Source: Benincasa hispida
Taxonomy: Eukaryota; Streptophyta; Magnoliopsida; Cucurbitales; Cucurbitaceae
DNA: 64,000 nt
NCBI RefSeq assembly: GCF_009727055.1
Contig: NC_052350.1
Location: 37,450,649-37,514,648, forward strand
Direction of reading: 5' to 3'
Under the pieces are notes generated by a model, which did no database searches, had not been told where the DNA came from, and worked only from the letters and a program-made list of their open reading frames with translations. The translations under genes were made by a program, and so were the position numbers. Shown here in pieces: positions 53,788-64,000 of the stretch. Within the stretch, counting starts at the first letter, position 1. Every line of letters begins with the position of its first letter.

Positions 53788-54420
53788 CACTACAAGAAAA
53801 AGAAGTTCTCCCGACGCCTAAATAGAGCATCGGGAGAGAAGGTCTTTCCGACAAAGTAAAGGGCCTTTGGGTGTTCCCCGGGGAAATTCCGACGCGGTAA
53901 AGGTTTGTCGGGAGTTCCCCGGGAACTCCCGACGCATGAAACCGACGTCAGGAGTACCCAGAGAACTCCCAACACATTAAACTGGCGTCGGGACTTCCCC
54001 GGGGAACTCCCGACGTCGGGCGGCGTCGAGAAAGGGGTCAGACCCCTTCTTCTTTCCCACTCCCCCATTTTTTCTTCCTCTCTCTCTCCCCCAACTGCCG
54101 TGCCCCTATTTTCTTCCTCTCCCTCTCATATTTTTCCCTCTTTCTCCCATTTTCCTCATTTTTCTTCACCATTCTTCCTCCCTCTCCCCATTTTTCCATC
54201 ATTTTACACTTTAACTCCCATTTTCTCCATTTTCCCATCCAACTTTTCTTCCATTTTTTTCATCAAATTTTTCTTCCATTTCTCCCTTTTCTTCCATCCT
54301 TTTACACTTTCCATTTTTCCCGTAAAATTTTTCTTCCATTTCTCCCTTTTCTTCCATCAATTTTTGCTACCGCCGCCACCCCAGCTGTAATCAACTGCCC
54401 GCCGTCTCCTCGCCAATAAT
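53788..54420 (+). mobile_element. CACTA (En/Spm-type) transposon 5' terminal region
   Basis: Begins CACTACAAGAAAAAGAAG, the terminal sequence of CACTA transposons, with AAT as the possible 3-bp duplication before it. From about 53810 to 54030 come GC-rich subterminal repeats built around TTCCCCGGGGAA and CCCGACG, several of them palindromic (for example around 53988-54017). A CT-rich stretch (54040-54360) follows. The open stretch at 53905-54390 is low-complexity. No opposite terminus or transposase is visible, so the extent is a guess. Confidence 0.78.
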
Positions 54421-55129
54421 TTTCTCATTTTATTTTATCTTGTATATTTATTTAAATTATATGTGAAATGGCCATTAAGATGTGTTAAATATTATACTCG
54501 CTTTTGTTAATTTTCTGAAATTGTTGTACAAATCATGTCCATCAATATTATGCCCATTAAAATCTTATCTGAAATTTTTTTTTTGTACAAATCATGCCCA
54601 TTAATATCTCGTCAATTTTACAGAATATATTTGATTATTTGCAGCCTAAGCATGCATGATTTAACATTTATGTTGAATAAATGAAAGGCCTATATTAATC
54701 TAAAAAATATTAAATAAATCTTTAAACTTCCAATTTGGTACTTAACATATTTAATATTTTAAAAAAGTTTAAAGAATCTATTAGACATAAAACTAAATTT
54801 TGTGTCTAATGGAAAATTGAAGTTTAAATTTTGTGTCCAATAGGCTTGTAAATTTTAGAAGATATTGAATAGATGAAACGCCTATATTAGACACAAAATT
54901 GAAAGCTTGGAGACGTACTAAATAAAACATTTGAAAGTTGTTAAAACAATTTAAGCGGTCTAAGGACCTATGTATTTATTTTGCCTTAGGTAATTTATAA
55001 TTGTTATAGTTTATTAAGTATGTCAATGAATGCAATTGTATGATTCTAATTTATTTCATTTATTTTATAAAAGTTATAATTAAATTAAATTAGAAATTAA
55101 AATCAATAATTCAAAATTACATGCAAACC
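54421..55129. other. AT-rich DNA, no gene
   Basis: Contains the phrases 'ttagacacaaaat' and its near-complement 'attttgtgtctaat' as inverted and direct copies (54780-54900). Nothing else recognised; may be the interior of the CACTA element. Confidence 0.45.
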
Positions 55130-55500
55130 TTAAGTTAAAATCATTTTTTAAATAGTTTTTAAGATATGATTCATATAGACCTAAGATCATTTTTCTAATA
55201 AGATTAGAAATAAAGTTTAATCTTTTAATCAGTTTAATAGAATTAAATTGAGTTTTAATTAAAAGATTAAATTTGTAACAAATGTATCTATAAGGAACTT
55301 TTTGTCTAAGGTTAGTTCTGTCCAGACTTTGGTATTTAGTTGATGAATACGTAACACCCCTATCTAGGAACTTATGAATTAGATAGATTTGTTACAAACA
55401 TGCAATGGTTGATCAAAGTTTATTAAAATTTTTAATAAATATTAATCAAAAAATTTTACCTATCCAAAGTAAATGTTATTTTTGGACAAATTAAACAAAC
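55130..55500 (+). repeat. Orphan fragment resembling the family B leader
   Basis: Aligns by eye with about 34000-34380 of the family B element: 'aaaagattaaattt', 'tttgtctaagg..gttct', 'catgcaat' and 'tttattaaa' occur in the same order and spacing. No gag or LTR of that family adjoins it. Confidence 0.6.
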
Positions 55501-57019
55501 ACTTAGTTAAAAATCAATAGTCGGATTTTCTTAAGTTATAGAGAGCATCAAGGCTTGAGTATGGTTAAGGGTCGACGAGCGGTTTGAGCCTTAGGTACGA
55601 CTGAGAGTGGACGCTGGATGCTGAAGGGAACATCGAGGCCTTGAGTACAGTTAATGGTCAATGTACAATTTAAGGCCTTAAGTACAGCTAAGTCTTGAAT
55701 GAACACCATAAAGGATTTTGATGAGATCTTGTGTATGGTCAAGGGTCAATGTGGCTCGAGGGATTCAGTTCGAGATATTTTATGGAAGTTAAACTTAAGT
55801 GTTGAGCAAACTGAAAGATCTTGATTAGAAATAACACTATATGATGATGCAATTCATATGTTTTGTGTGTTGTAATCAATATTTATAGTGAATATTTATA
55901 CTTGAATAATTGTTATGTATAGGCATGATTGCTTGTATGCTGTTTGGTGGCCTTTCCTGTGTGGGTTACTTACCAGTACAAGTTTGTACCGACCTCCCAC
56001 CAGATTTTGTAGGTGCTGACGAGTATTATAACTATGGTGATGCTCAAGAGCGAGTTTGAGAAAGATTGACGCTTAGGCAAATGTCATTGTTTTGGTCTCT
56101 TTTCTTTATAAGATTATTTCACTCGAACTTTAAAAAAATGAAACTTTGTTTTATGTTCAAGTAAGTTTTTCAGTTGGCATTGAGTTGAGCTTGTAATGAA
56201 CTTTAGTAGTTTTGTTATTTATTGTTTTAGTTTGTACTTAAAACTAGGATTATTCCTAGTCTTGATTTTTATGGTTTGTGTGTTGACAAAATTGTGTAGT
56301 CTGAAAACTATGGTAGTTTTGTAGAAAAGAAGTTTGTTGTTGAATGTTACTGGGCATGTGGTTTTTTGAAAATAGGTGGCAAAGATAAAAAATGTGTTTA
56401 GCATTGTTATGTTGCCAAAATTTTTACTGATATGTTAAAACCTATTTTTGGGTGAATGTCGATTTAGCTTTCTTAAGATTCCTTAAGTTGTATTTTGGGG
56501 TCCTTGAAAATTTGATTTGAAAAATAGTTGAAAACCTTAGAATTTATAAAACAAACTTTCAAAAATTATCACGACACTACTTTATAATGCAATAGCATTT
56601 TGATGCATATAAGGAAACTTTCGAATACCATGACGTCGCTCTTTGGCGCCAACGCTTCGGATTTGGGCATCACGCAAGCGTCGCAGCGCCCCCTTTTCTA
56701 CATCAATAACCTTCTTTTTTTTCCCTTACTTTGCGGAATTAGCCCCTTCTTGTCTTTATTAGAAAAGAGTGGATCATTTTCACTCAATTAAACTCCAAAT
56801 CACATTCTTTTGCTCATCTCCTTAAAATCAATAAAAAAAAAAACATCAAATCTAATAATATTAAGGACTAGTTACATAAATAGAATTTAAGCACAAAATA
56901 ATAGAATATGTAGTACAAGGATAAAATAATTATATATATAGATCAAAAAATTGTAAAAGACTAAAAAACCCATACCTAGCCACCATTTTTTTCGCTTCTT
57001 CCTAGTTTTCTCAAATTAA
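55501..57019. other. Probable degenerate retroelement LTR DNA, no gene
   Basis: A short near-repeat ('cttgagtacagttaatggtcaatg' type phrases, under 20 bp each shared) lies at 55555-55760. The stretch 55960-56070 has 'ttacttaccagtac' with an inverted GGTACA/TGTACC-like pair, a pattern common in plant gypsy LTRs. Boundaries not found. Confidence 0.35.
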
Positions 57020-58080
57020 AAGTCATCACTGATAGCAGTTATCGTTGATCACTGATAGGTTCTATCAGCTGCTATCGTTGATAGCTTCTATCAATTGCTA
57101 TCGATGATAGTTGTTATCAGCAATAGCTTTCAATTTTAGAAAAATTAATACAATCTTGAAATATTAACTTTTAATTTGCTATCAATTATTATTAACTATC
57201 ATTGATTCACTTTCATCAATTGGAATCAACGTTGAAATATTACTACTTAAGGCTATCAATGGCTATCAATGATAGATTTATAAATAGTGATCAACTTTGA
57301 AAGAAGACCAATAACTTTGATTACCATAGTAGTTATCATTAATAATCTTTTATCATGACTATCACTGATAGCAGCTATCAGTCATTATCACTGATAGACT
57401 TTCATCAATTAGAATCAACCTTGAAATAGTAACACTTAAGGCTATTAATGATATATTTCTATAATTGGTTATCACCTTTGAAAGAAACTCGATATATAGA
57501 TATCACTTAAATTTTATTACCGATATCACTAATATCACTCATATTGTGGTTATCAGTGATAGCTTCTTTCACTGATAACATCATTAATAAGATGCTATCA
57601 ACGATCTCACTGATATCATGCTATCAGTGATAGTTCTCTATCATTGATAACGTGCTATCAGTGGTAGCTTCTATCACCGATAACGTGTTATCGGATAACT
57701 TCTATTATCGATAACATGCTATTAGTATTAGCTTCTATCATTGGTAACATGCTATTAGTAGTAGCTTCTATCAATCATAACCACTGAACACCTTTTTGCC
57801 CCTTTCTTGTCCTTCCCAAACATTTATAAGTCTCCTTTCTTTTCGATGATAGCTTCTATCACTGATAAACATTCTATTAGTGATAACTTCTAGGCATTCC
57901 ACTTACATTTTAGTTCGAGATTCAACTTTATTAATTAAGTTCACTAAGTTGGCTATCAATGATAGATTTCTACAAGTGGCTATTAACTACGAAAATATAA
58001 TCAAAGATTAAGCTATCAATGATAGAAAATATTAGTGGCTATCATTGATAGACTTTCATTTGCTATTTATATTTATTCTT
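57020..58080. repeat. Degenerate field of palindromic TATCANTGATA motifs
   Basis: About 1 kb in which CTATCA and TGATAG-type hexamers recur every 10-25 bp, many forming near-perfect palindromes such as CTATCACTGATAG or CTATCAATGATAG. Spacing is irregular, so it is not a simple tandem array. Either DNA strand could form strings of small hairpins. No coding sequence. Confidence 0.85.
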
Positions 58081-58183
58081 TGTTATAATAATCAAACTTG
58101 ATGATTGGCTTGTTGGTGTTAAGTCAATTATGAATTGAATACTTTCAAGTCATGCGTATGGAACTCAGCATCATAATTCTTGT

Positions 58184-58800
58184 GAAAAAAAAAAAGGGAA
58201 GAAGAAAAAATTCAAATAAAGGAAAGAAAAATTTTAAAAATAAGAGAAAGAGAAAAATAAAAAACTGAAGAAAAAGAAAGAAAATTAAATAGGAAAAATG
58301 AAGCAAAAACTGGAAAAATGAAAGAAAAACTAAAAAAGAAAAAGAAAAAGAAAGACAAGAAGCAAAAACAGAGAAAGACAAGAAAATAAAATAATAAAAA
58401 AAAGATAAAGGAAGAAGCAAAAATTGGAGAAATTGAAGAAAATAAAAATTAAAAAAAAGGAATAAGTAAGAGCTGAAGAAAGAGAAAAAAAGAATAATAA
58501 AAAACTAAAGTAAGAAAAGAAAATTAAAAAAAGAAAGAAAAAAGAAAGAAAAAAAGAAGAAAATGAAAGAAAATAAAAAAAAATAAAGGAAAGATCCAAA
58601 AATCGGATAAAGGAAAGAATAAAATTAAAAAAAAAAAAAGGAGAAGAAGCAAAAACTAAGAAAGAAAATAAAATGAAAAAATGAAAATAGGGAGGGAAGA
58701 AGCAAAAATCAAAGAAGAGAAATAAAATAAAAAGACTAAAAAAAAGTTGTACAACAAAATAAGACAAGGGAGAGCGAAATTGGAAATTAAAAAAAAAATT
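58184..58800 (+). repeat. Purine-only-rich tract (GA/A), about 620 nt
   Basis: Plus strand is almost entirely A and G (gaaa, aaagaa, gaagaaaa words) with few pyrimidines. The long phenylalanine/serine-rich minus-strand frames here come from this composition and are not genes. Confidence 0.9.
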
Positions 58801-59997
58801 CAAAGATTGACTAGTCAACTCTTCCATATTTGCAAATATTTTTAAAATGTAATATATTTTTAGATTTTTTCTCTTATTCTACTATGCATTACAAATATCT
58901 TAATATTAAGTCAAAACAACTCCAAATTCAAGGCAAAGGTGCTTTTTACCACTTCAAACTTAGAATTTTGTTAGTCCCAAGGAAAAAATAGAACAAAATC
59001 GTAGGAAAATTTTAAATAAACATACTAATGACTCAAGTCTCATTATCTGAAATAACATGCTAGATTCATAAGTAAAAACATTCAAATACATCTATTGTTG
59101 AGAAATTTCAAAGCCAAATCTTTTCATCCCTCATGTGTGTGTAAGTCACTTTCAATTTAAAACTTAAAAACTCAAATTTTCCTTCTTAGAGTTTTTCCAG
59201 TTCTCTCCTGACTCAAGCATCAATTATCAAGCATAAGAATACTAAAAAAAATAGTATATCAACTGAGGTGCATGAAACAACACTCGAGAGTGCCCAAAAC
59301 TTGCAATTCTTTTAGCTAAGGACATTAGCTTTCACACATCTACTGCAAGACCCAGAATATTTGCTCAATGGGTGTCCTAACTGATCATAGTAAGGATAAC
59401 TCTTTTTACCCCAAATCATGCATACATATTACAAGTTCATTTTTTTTTCTTGCTTCCTATTCTTATTTTTCTCTTTCTTCCTCTATTATTTTCTATGAAA
59501 ACTTTTATTTTTAAGCAAGAAAATACAGTCTCTCTTTTTTCTTAGTATAACATTACAAATTATTATGCAAGTCGACTCTTTAACCGGTAGGGCCTTTCGA
59601 GATGACAACCAAATTGATTCAAATTAACTCATTTTCAATTAATAATTCTAATTCAAAGTGACTACATGTTTAAAATATAAGATACTTCAAGAAGGACTTA
59701 AAAACATCTTAACTCATACTTTAAGCTGGGTGTACTAGCTCAATTATGTGAGTGGTATAATGCTTTGAGATAGTCTTCTCTTAATCGGGGTCGAGGAGAA
59801 TTATTATGTGTGATTGTAATAATTTCTCATATAGTGAAATTTTCTTGTCCGTGGTTTTTTCTTCGATATGGAGTTTTTTCTACGTTAATTCTTGTGTTTC
59901 TAGTTTTATATTATTTTTTTAGTTTCTCTTTTTTTTTTTTTCTTATAGCATTTGGAGAGTGGGTTAAAATAATAGAGAGTAAAAGCTATTTTAATTC
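58801..59997. other. Non-coding DNA, no gene recognised
   Basis: AT-rich with several T-runs (59440, 59930). Next to a purine tract and upstream of an LTR it could be the 3' non-coding part of an old gypsy element, but that is a guess. Confidence 0.35.
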
Positions 59998-61928
59998 TGT
60001 AACGACCTAACTTTTCTAATAATTACTAATAGGACATTACTACATGCGTGCATAAACCTTAAGTAAATATTTTATACTTTTACTTAAATCAAAGTAAATT
60101 CATGAATTAAATAATATTATTAAAGTAAATACTTAACCTTAAAATAGTTGCTCAGGATCTCCCTAGAAACAATAGTTAAAACCAGAAAATATGAAATAAA
60201 AATATTCGAATTGCAACATTCAAAGTTCTAAAATTCAAACACTGAAAAACTCGTTTCAGAACATGAAAAGACTAAGCAAAAGCTTTCAACTGGTCCCATG
60301 ACACTATCACACATTTCTCTCGTCATGCATAGTGCATCATTTCCTTTACCTGAAAACATGTAACATAAAAATATGAGTATATAAAATACTCAGTATCTAA
60401 CCCTATTACTAGGGACAAATTATGCATTTATGTCCAATAAATGTATTCATACTAGTGTGACATGCATACTTTACTATCATGAATGATTTACAAGCGAATA
60501 ATTGGATCCACCTTACTATAGGTGAGGTGTAATCTAGTGAATTCCAAAGGAAGCAAAAACCTCCATCTAGTGATCCCAAAGAAACACAAAGCCTCCAATG
60601 AACCTAAAGGAACACAAAGCCTCTATTGAACCTGAAGGAACATAACCTCTAGCGAACCTGAAGAATCACAACCTCTAGTGAGCACGAAGGATCACAACCT
60701 CTAGTGAACCCAAAAGAACATGTCCTCTAGTGAATATGAAGGAAAATTTCCTCTAGTGAACCCGAAGGATCACAACCTTTTATGGAATATACAATTACAG
60801 GTAGGAGGGCAATTATCACTAATCTATCTCACTTACAACATATTTTAGGGTCCCACACATATACACATTAGTCACATGTAGGTAACATCGTGCTCATAAA
60901 ACTTCTTTATTTATATAGAATATCATGTTTTTCAATATTATTAGAAAGAGTCGAACCTATTATACTATCTATGTCACTTGGCTCAAAAACAGCTCCAATA
61001 GTAAGATTACTTACCTCGAGTTAATACCCAGACAAAATAGCAAATTATTCCCCTTTTATCTTGAGTGAAAAAAAATATTGAATTACCCTATATATAAATC
61101 AAAATAACTTAAATATTTAGGGCATAAATCAACTATGAAATTCATTCTAACAGTCTCCAAATACTTACCTAACTTGAGGCTTGATCCAAGATCAATTCTA
61201 AACTTTTCTCAACAATTCGAACGTAGGCACAAACCTACAGAGAGTTTTAGACCAATTTTTCCAAACAGAATTACCAAGTCTTAGAACTTACCCAAATCCA
61301 CTAAGAAAGTTAACGAACTCCTATCCCCACTGAATTGCTTGCCAACACTTCCAAAATCCAAATTTGAAATTCAAATAGTATGGCTATCAAAAAATTGAAG
61401 CCAAAAGTCAATTGGTATCCATGGAGCCCTGAATCAAACTTTTATTTTTTTTTTTTTAACTTTTTGAGTCTCCAACAATTATTCCAATAATTATATATCC
61501 GATTTGATAGATAGACGAATATACAAGCATACATTTCATGTTTGTTTGAGTAATAGCAATAACATTCCTCAATATCATGCTAAGATAGCTAAGATTTCCA
61601 GAAGAAGATGTCATTTGTTTGATGAGAAATAAAAAGGAATATCGAAAATTCGAGTGGCTGAAGCTGAAGCAACTACTTTCGAAGCAACAGAAAGAAAAAC
61701 AACGACGGGAATGGGAGAGTCTATACTTCTCTGACACGTATTTATTTTCCTTTTCCTTTTATCCTTAAATTCCCAATATTAAATCCAAGATTCCAAATCT
61801 TCTTTCACTTATAATCTAAATTGAATTATCTCAAAGTCCATAATTGAATTCAAACCCAAAATTCAAGATATCATCCAAATAATTTAAAATAATTAAATTA
61901 AAATTACCTAAAAATTTGAGATGTCACA
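59998..61928 (-). mobile_element. Probable solo LTR of another family, minus strand (about 1931 bp)
   Basis: On the minus strand begins TGTGACATCTCAAATTTTT and ends TTAGGTCGTTACA, the TG...CA form common to plant gypsy LTRs. Inside, on the same strand, are the phrase 'gatactgagtattttatat' and a transcript-start-like CT-rich part near 61680-61740. Flanking pentamers aattc and aaacc do not match well, so boundaries are good to a few bases only. The small open stretch at 61456-61737 lies in the transcribed part and is not a gene. Confidence 0.6.
60560..60777. repeat. 26-bp minisatellite, about eight imperfect units
   Basis: Units follow CCTCTAGTGAACCCGAAGGA plus six bases (TCACAA). Spacing is 26 bp in most units, with the first ones slightly longer. 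It lies inside the solo LTR at 59998-61928. Units differ from each other at 2-6 positions. Confidence 0.88.
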
Positions 61929-62508
61929 AACCTTGTTTTGCTATAATAAAACCATTTACAACTCATTAGTTAAAATTATCCACTCTATCTCTTACCAAAA
62001 TATTTTCAATAACTCGACACATCGACGACCAACTTCTGAGGTCCAACTTCAACTATCACTTTCAACGACTACTCTGGTGCCTAGCTTTAGCGAAGACCGC
62101 CTTTGATGCTCAATTTTGGCACCTTAAAAAAACCACCTCAGAAGTATGGTGGTAGTTGCAATTGTGCACTCTCAAACTTTTAATTGTTAAAAATGGGTCT
62201 TCAAACTCATACAAATGTTAAAATTTGACCCTCAAATTTGCATAATGATAAAAATTGTATTCACAAACATCTAATAATAAAAATTAAATCCTCAAACTTA
62301 TAAACTAGAATGGTTAAAATTGAGCTTCAAAATTAGTGTATAAACCGTAGGAAATAACATATAGAAGATATAGAGAAATGATTATTTCAAATTTTATTCA
62401 GTTCTATGAAAGGGGAATAAATTCTGATGGAAACAAAAAATTTAATTAAAAAAAAAAAAAAAAAAGATGAGATTCGACCACTCCTATTTATTTAATACTT
62501 TCTGCTAC

Positions 62509-62545
<37 letters not shown>

Positions 62546-63220
62546 CCACTTTAACAATGACGTAACTAATTGAAAATTCAATGAGTAAATTTTCAAAATT
62601 TGAGGCCCATTTTTAATTCTTTTATAAGTTTGAGCAACCTAAAATTTTTTTATCTCCTCACTACAAATATGTGTTTTAATCATCCATTGAGCTATGCATA
62701 AATTAAAAAATAAGTTTAGTTAATTTATATAGTTGATAAAATATGATATTTAAGGTATCATTACTTGTATAATTAAAAAGTTATAGGAAAAAAAAACCAA
62801 ACGTGAACTATAAAATATAACATGTACTCCAAACATAAATAAACATAACCCAGAGAATATAATATCCACAAATTTTAATAATCAACATAACATTTCAAAC
62901 AAATAATATTTAGGAGGATAAACCGAAATGAAAACTAGATCTACCTAGGACCAAAAAGGTGTCTCTTTTTTTTATTATTAGTAGGTATACTTTAATCATG
63001 ATAAACTAAATCACAAGAATTGAGTATATTTATACACCTTTCATAATTTAAATTAAAATGTATCCAACACTATTTATAAGTTTACTTTTTTTAAGATTAA
63101 AAATTATTATTTTAAGTATTATAACAATCTCAAAGTAAAGCTCAATAATCATCAAATGACCATAGACAATGTAATTAAAAAGTAAAAATAGTTGAAAAAA
63201 ACAAGTAAAGAAGTGGATGA
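61929..63220. other. Intergenic DNA upstream of LHCA3
   Basis: AT-rich, no gene. Long adenine runs at 62448-62465 (18) and 62514-62543 (30). A repeated phrase 'ttaaaattgagc / aaaattgtat / tcctcaaac' around 62180-62340 suggests an old local duplication. Confidence 0.6.
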
Positions 63221-63300
63221 GACAATATCTCTTATCTGGAAAGCCATGAGATCCAGGTGGACAGTTGTAGTTGGATTGTTAGATCCCAACCCAATCCAAA
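63221..63300 (+). promoter_or_regulatory. Candidate light-response promoter region of LHCA3
   Basis: Within 80 bp are AATATCT (63224-63230), CTTATC (63231-63236, the reverse of the GATAAG I-box) and two facing CCAAT-type sites (TTGGATTG at 63271-63278 and CCAATCC at 63291-63297). Such sites are common upstream of photosynthesis genes. No convincing TATA box was found near, and the transcription start is not known. Confidence 0.45.
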
Positions 63301-63480
63301 ACCTGGGACACTTGAAATCTCAACCAGAATTTGGATTCTAAAATCTGCCTCTCTTCAACCTCTAGCTTATCTTATTCTTTCCCATTTCCATTTTATTATT
63401 CCTATTCCTTCCTCTCACATCATCACTTCACCAATAACCCTTTCTCTCCCATTTTTTGCTTTGAAAAAACTAAGGCTAAT

Positions 63481-63624
63481 ATGGCTACTCAGGCACTTGT
63501 TTCATCTTCTTTAACTTCTTCAGTTGGTGCAGCCAGACAGAGATTAGGGGCAAAACCTTCTTTTGGATCTTCAAGGAAAGCAGCTTCTTTTGTTGTTAGA
63601 GCTGAAGCCACTCCTCCTGTTAAG
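63481..63624 (+). CDS. LHCA3: Photosystem I chlorophyll a/b-binding protein 3 (LHCA3), exon 1, gene cut by window end
   Basis: Codes 48 residues starting MATQALVSSSLTSSVGAARQ and ending EATPPVK. This is a plastid transit peptide rich in serine, alanine and arginine, with a processing region near FVVRAEA, and then the first residues of the mature protein. Start and wording match LHCA3 of dicots as I remember the family: a three-helix chlorophyll-binding subunit of the photosystem I antenna in the thylakoid membrane, encoded by the nucleus. The exon ends in phase 0 at AAG|GTTAGT. An in-frame ATG exists 150 bp upstream, but the residues from it are not a transit peptide, so 63481 is the start. 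The membrane helices and pigment ligands lie beyond the window. Confidence 0.88.
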
Positions 63625-64000
63625 GTTAGTTTTTCTTTTCCTTTTATCTCTACTTGTGTTTGGATTCTTACTGTTATTAGTGTTTAATATGGTATTATAA
63701 CCAGTGATCTTGTGTTTGAACTCTTGTTTTCTCTTTGATTCACGTTCGTAATCATTTGTCCAGTATTGTGCTAGCTTTCATGTAAAAAGATTAAATTTAC
63801 TGTCATGACTTAGGTTCCATTTGTCAATAACTTTGTTTTTGTTATTATGTTTTTTATATTTATGCTTCTTTTATACTAATTTTTATATTAGTGTTATTGG
63901 AGAAACACTTTAGTTGTTAGTTAAGTTTTGAACACGGAAATTACTTTTTTTTTTACTCAATTTTTTAAATTATTAGTGAAAAGTAGGTATGAAAATAAAG
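63625..64000 (+). other. LHCA3 intron 1 (partial)
   Basis: Starts GTTAGT, T-rich as usual for plant introns. No second exon found before the window end. Confidence 0.75.

Noticed and set aside
22132..53788. A single 31-kb CACTA transposon bounded by the two termini
   Set aside because: The two termini both have their outer ends facing inward (22132 is the right-hand end of a fragment and 53788 a left-hand start), so they cannot bound the interval between them as one element.
53905..54390. 161-codon plus-strand open frame, proline/serine/phenylalanine rich
   Set aside because: Runs through CACTA subterminal repeats and a CT-rich tract; the composition explains it.
58145..58827. Long minus-strand phenylalanine/leucine-rich frames that look like membrane proteins
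   Set aside because: They are translations of a purine-rich simple tract.
60560..60777. Regular 26-bp repeats resembling a CRISPR array
   Set aside because: Repeats are head-to-tail without spacers and lie in a plant LTR; this is a minisatellite.
61456..61737. 93-codon minus-strand frame, cysteine and serine rich
   Set aside because: Lies in the transcribed part of a probable solo LTR; no domain.

Overview
This is dicot plant nuclear DNA: AT-rich, intron-containing, and dominated by LTR retrotransposons nested in one another. The repeat families and the two host genes suggest a cucurbit, but that is an inference; the sequence itself only secures a flowering plant. I read two real host genes. 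The first is a complete six-exon aluminium-activated malate transporter (ALMT) gene, + strand, coding exons between 11897 and 23865, 445 codons after splicing, with no internal stop. The second is the first coding exon (63481-63624) of the photosystem I antenna gene LHCA3, + strand, cut by the window end.

Layout. 1-2400: minus-strand Ty1-copia body (integrase, GAG-pre-integrase, gag, leader) running off the left edge. 3117-4790: a solo LTR of an unrelated family with a perfect 5-bp duplication. 4991-11340: minus-strand Ty1-copia (family A), truncated in its reverse transcriptase and carrying two inserted LTRs of a second family. 11813-24080: the ALMT gene. Its 7.6-kb intron 4 contains a full-length, antisense, decayed Ty3/gypsy element (14980-20957) flanked by a perfect 5-bp duplication. 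25477-29290: plus-strand family A element with an internal deletion. 29819-47155: plus-strand Ty1-copia (family B) with roughly 2-kb LTRs, blown up to 17.3 kb by five further LTR insertions of its own family. 47156-53473: degraded repeats plus another solo LTR. 53474-54420: a family B LTR start interrupted by a CACTA transposon end. 54421-59997: AT-rich DNA, an orphan retroelement-leader fragment, a palindrome-rich repeat field (about 57020-58080) and a 620-nt purine tract. 59998-61928: another solo LTR, containing a 26-bp minisatellite. 61929-64000: intergenic DNA, the LHCA3 upstream region, exon 1 and the start of intron 1.

The most striking pattern is family B. Eleven LTR copies, in both orientations, sit in 64 kb, yet only one internal (gag-pol) region is joined to them. 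Perfect or near-perfect 5-bp duplications let most insertions be delimited to the base and ordered in time. One copy is a 513-bp short form that lacks the roughly 1-kb non-coding core present in the long copies but still has a perfect duplication, so the short form probably inserted as such. No retroelement here looks autonomous: all carry stops, frameshifts or lost catalytic residues.

The two host genes are not functionally linked: ALMT proteins are membrane anion channels, and LHCA3 is a plastid light-harvesting protein. All boundaries were read by eye; identities are estimates, not computed alignments.
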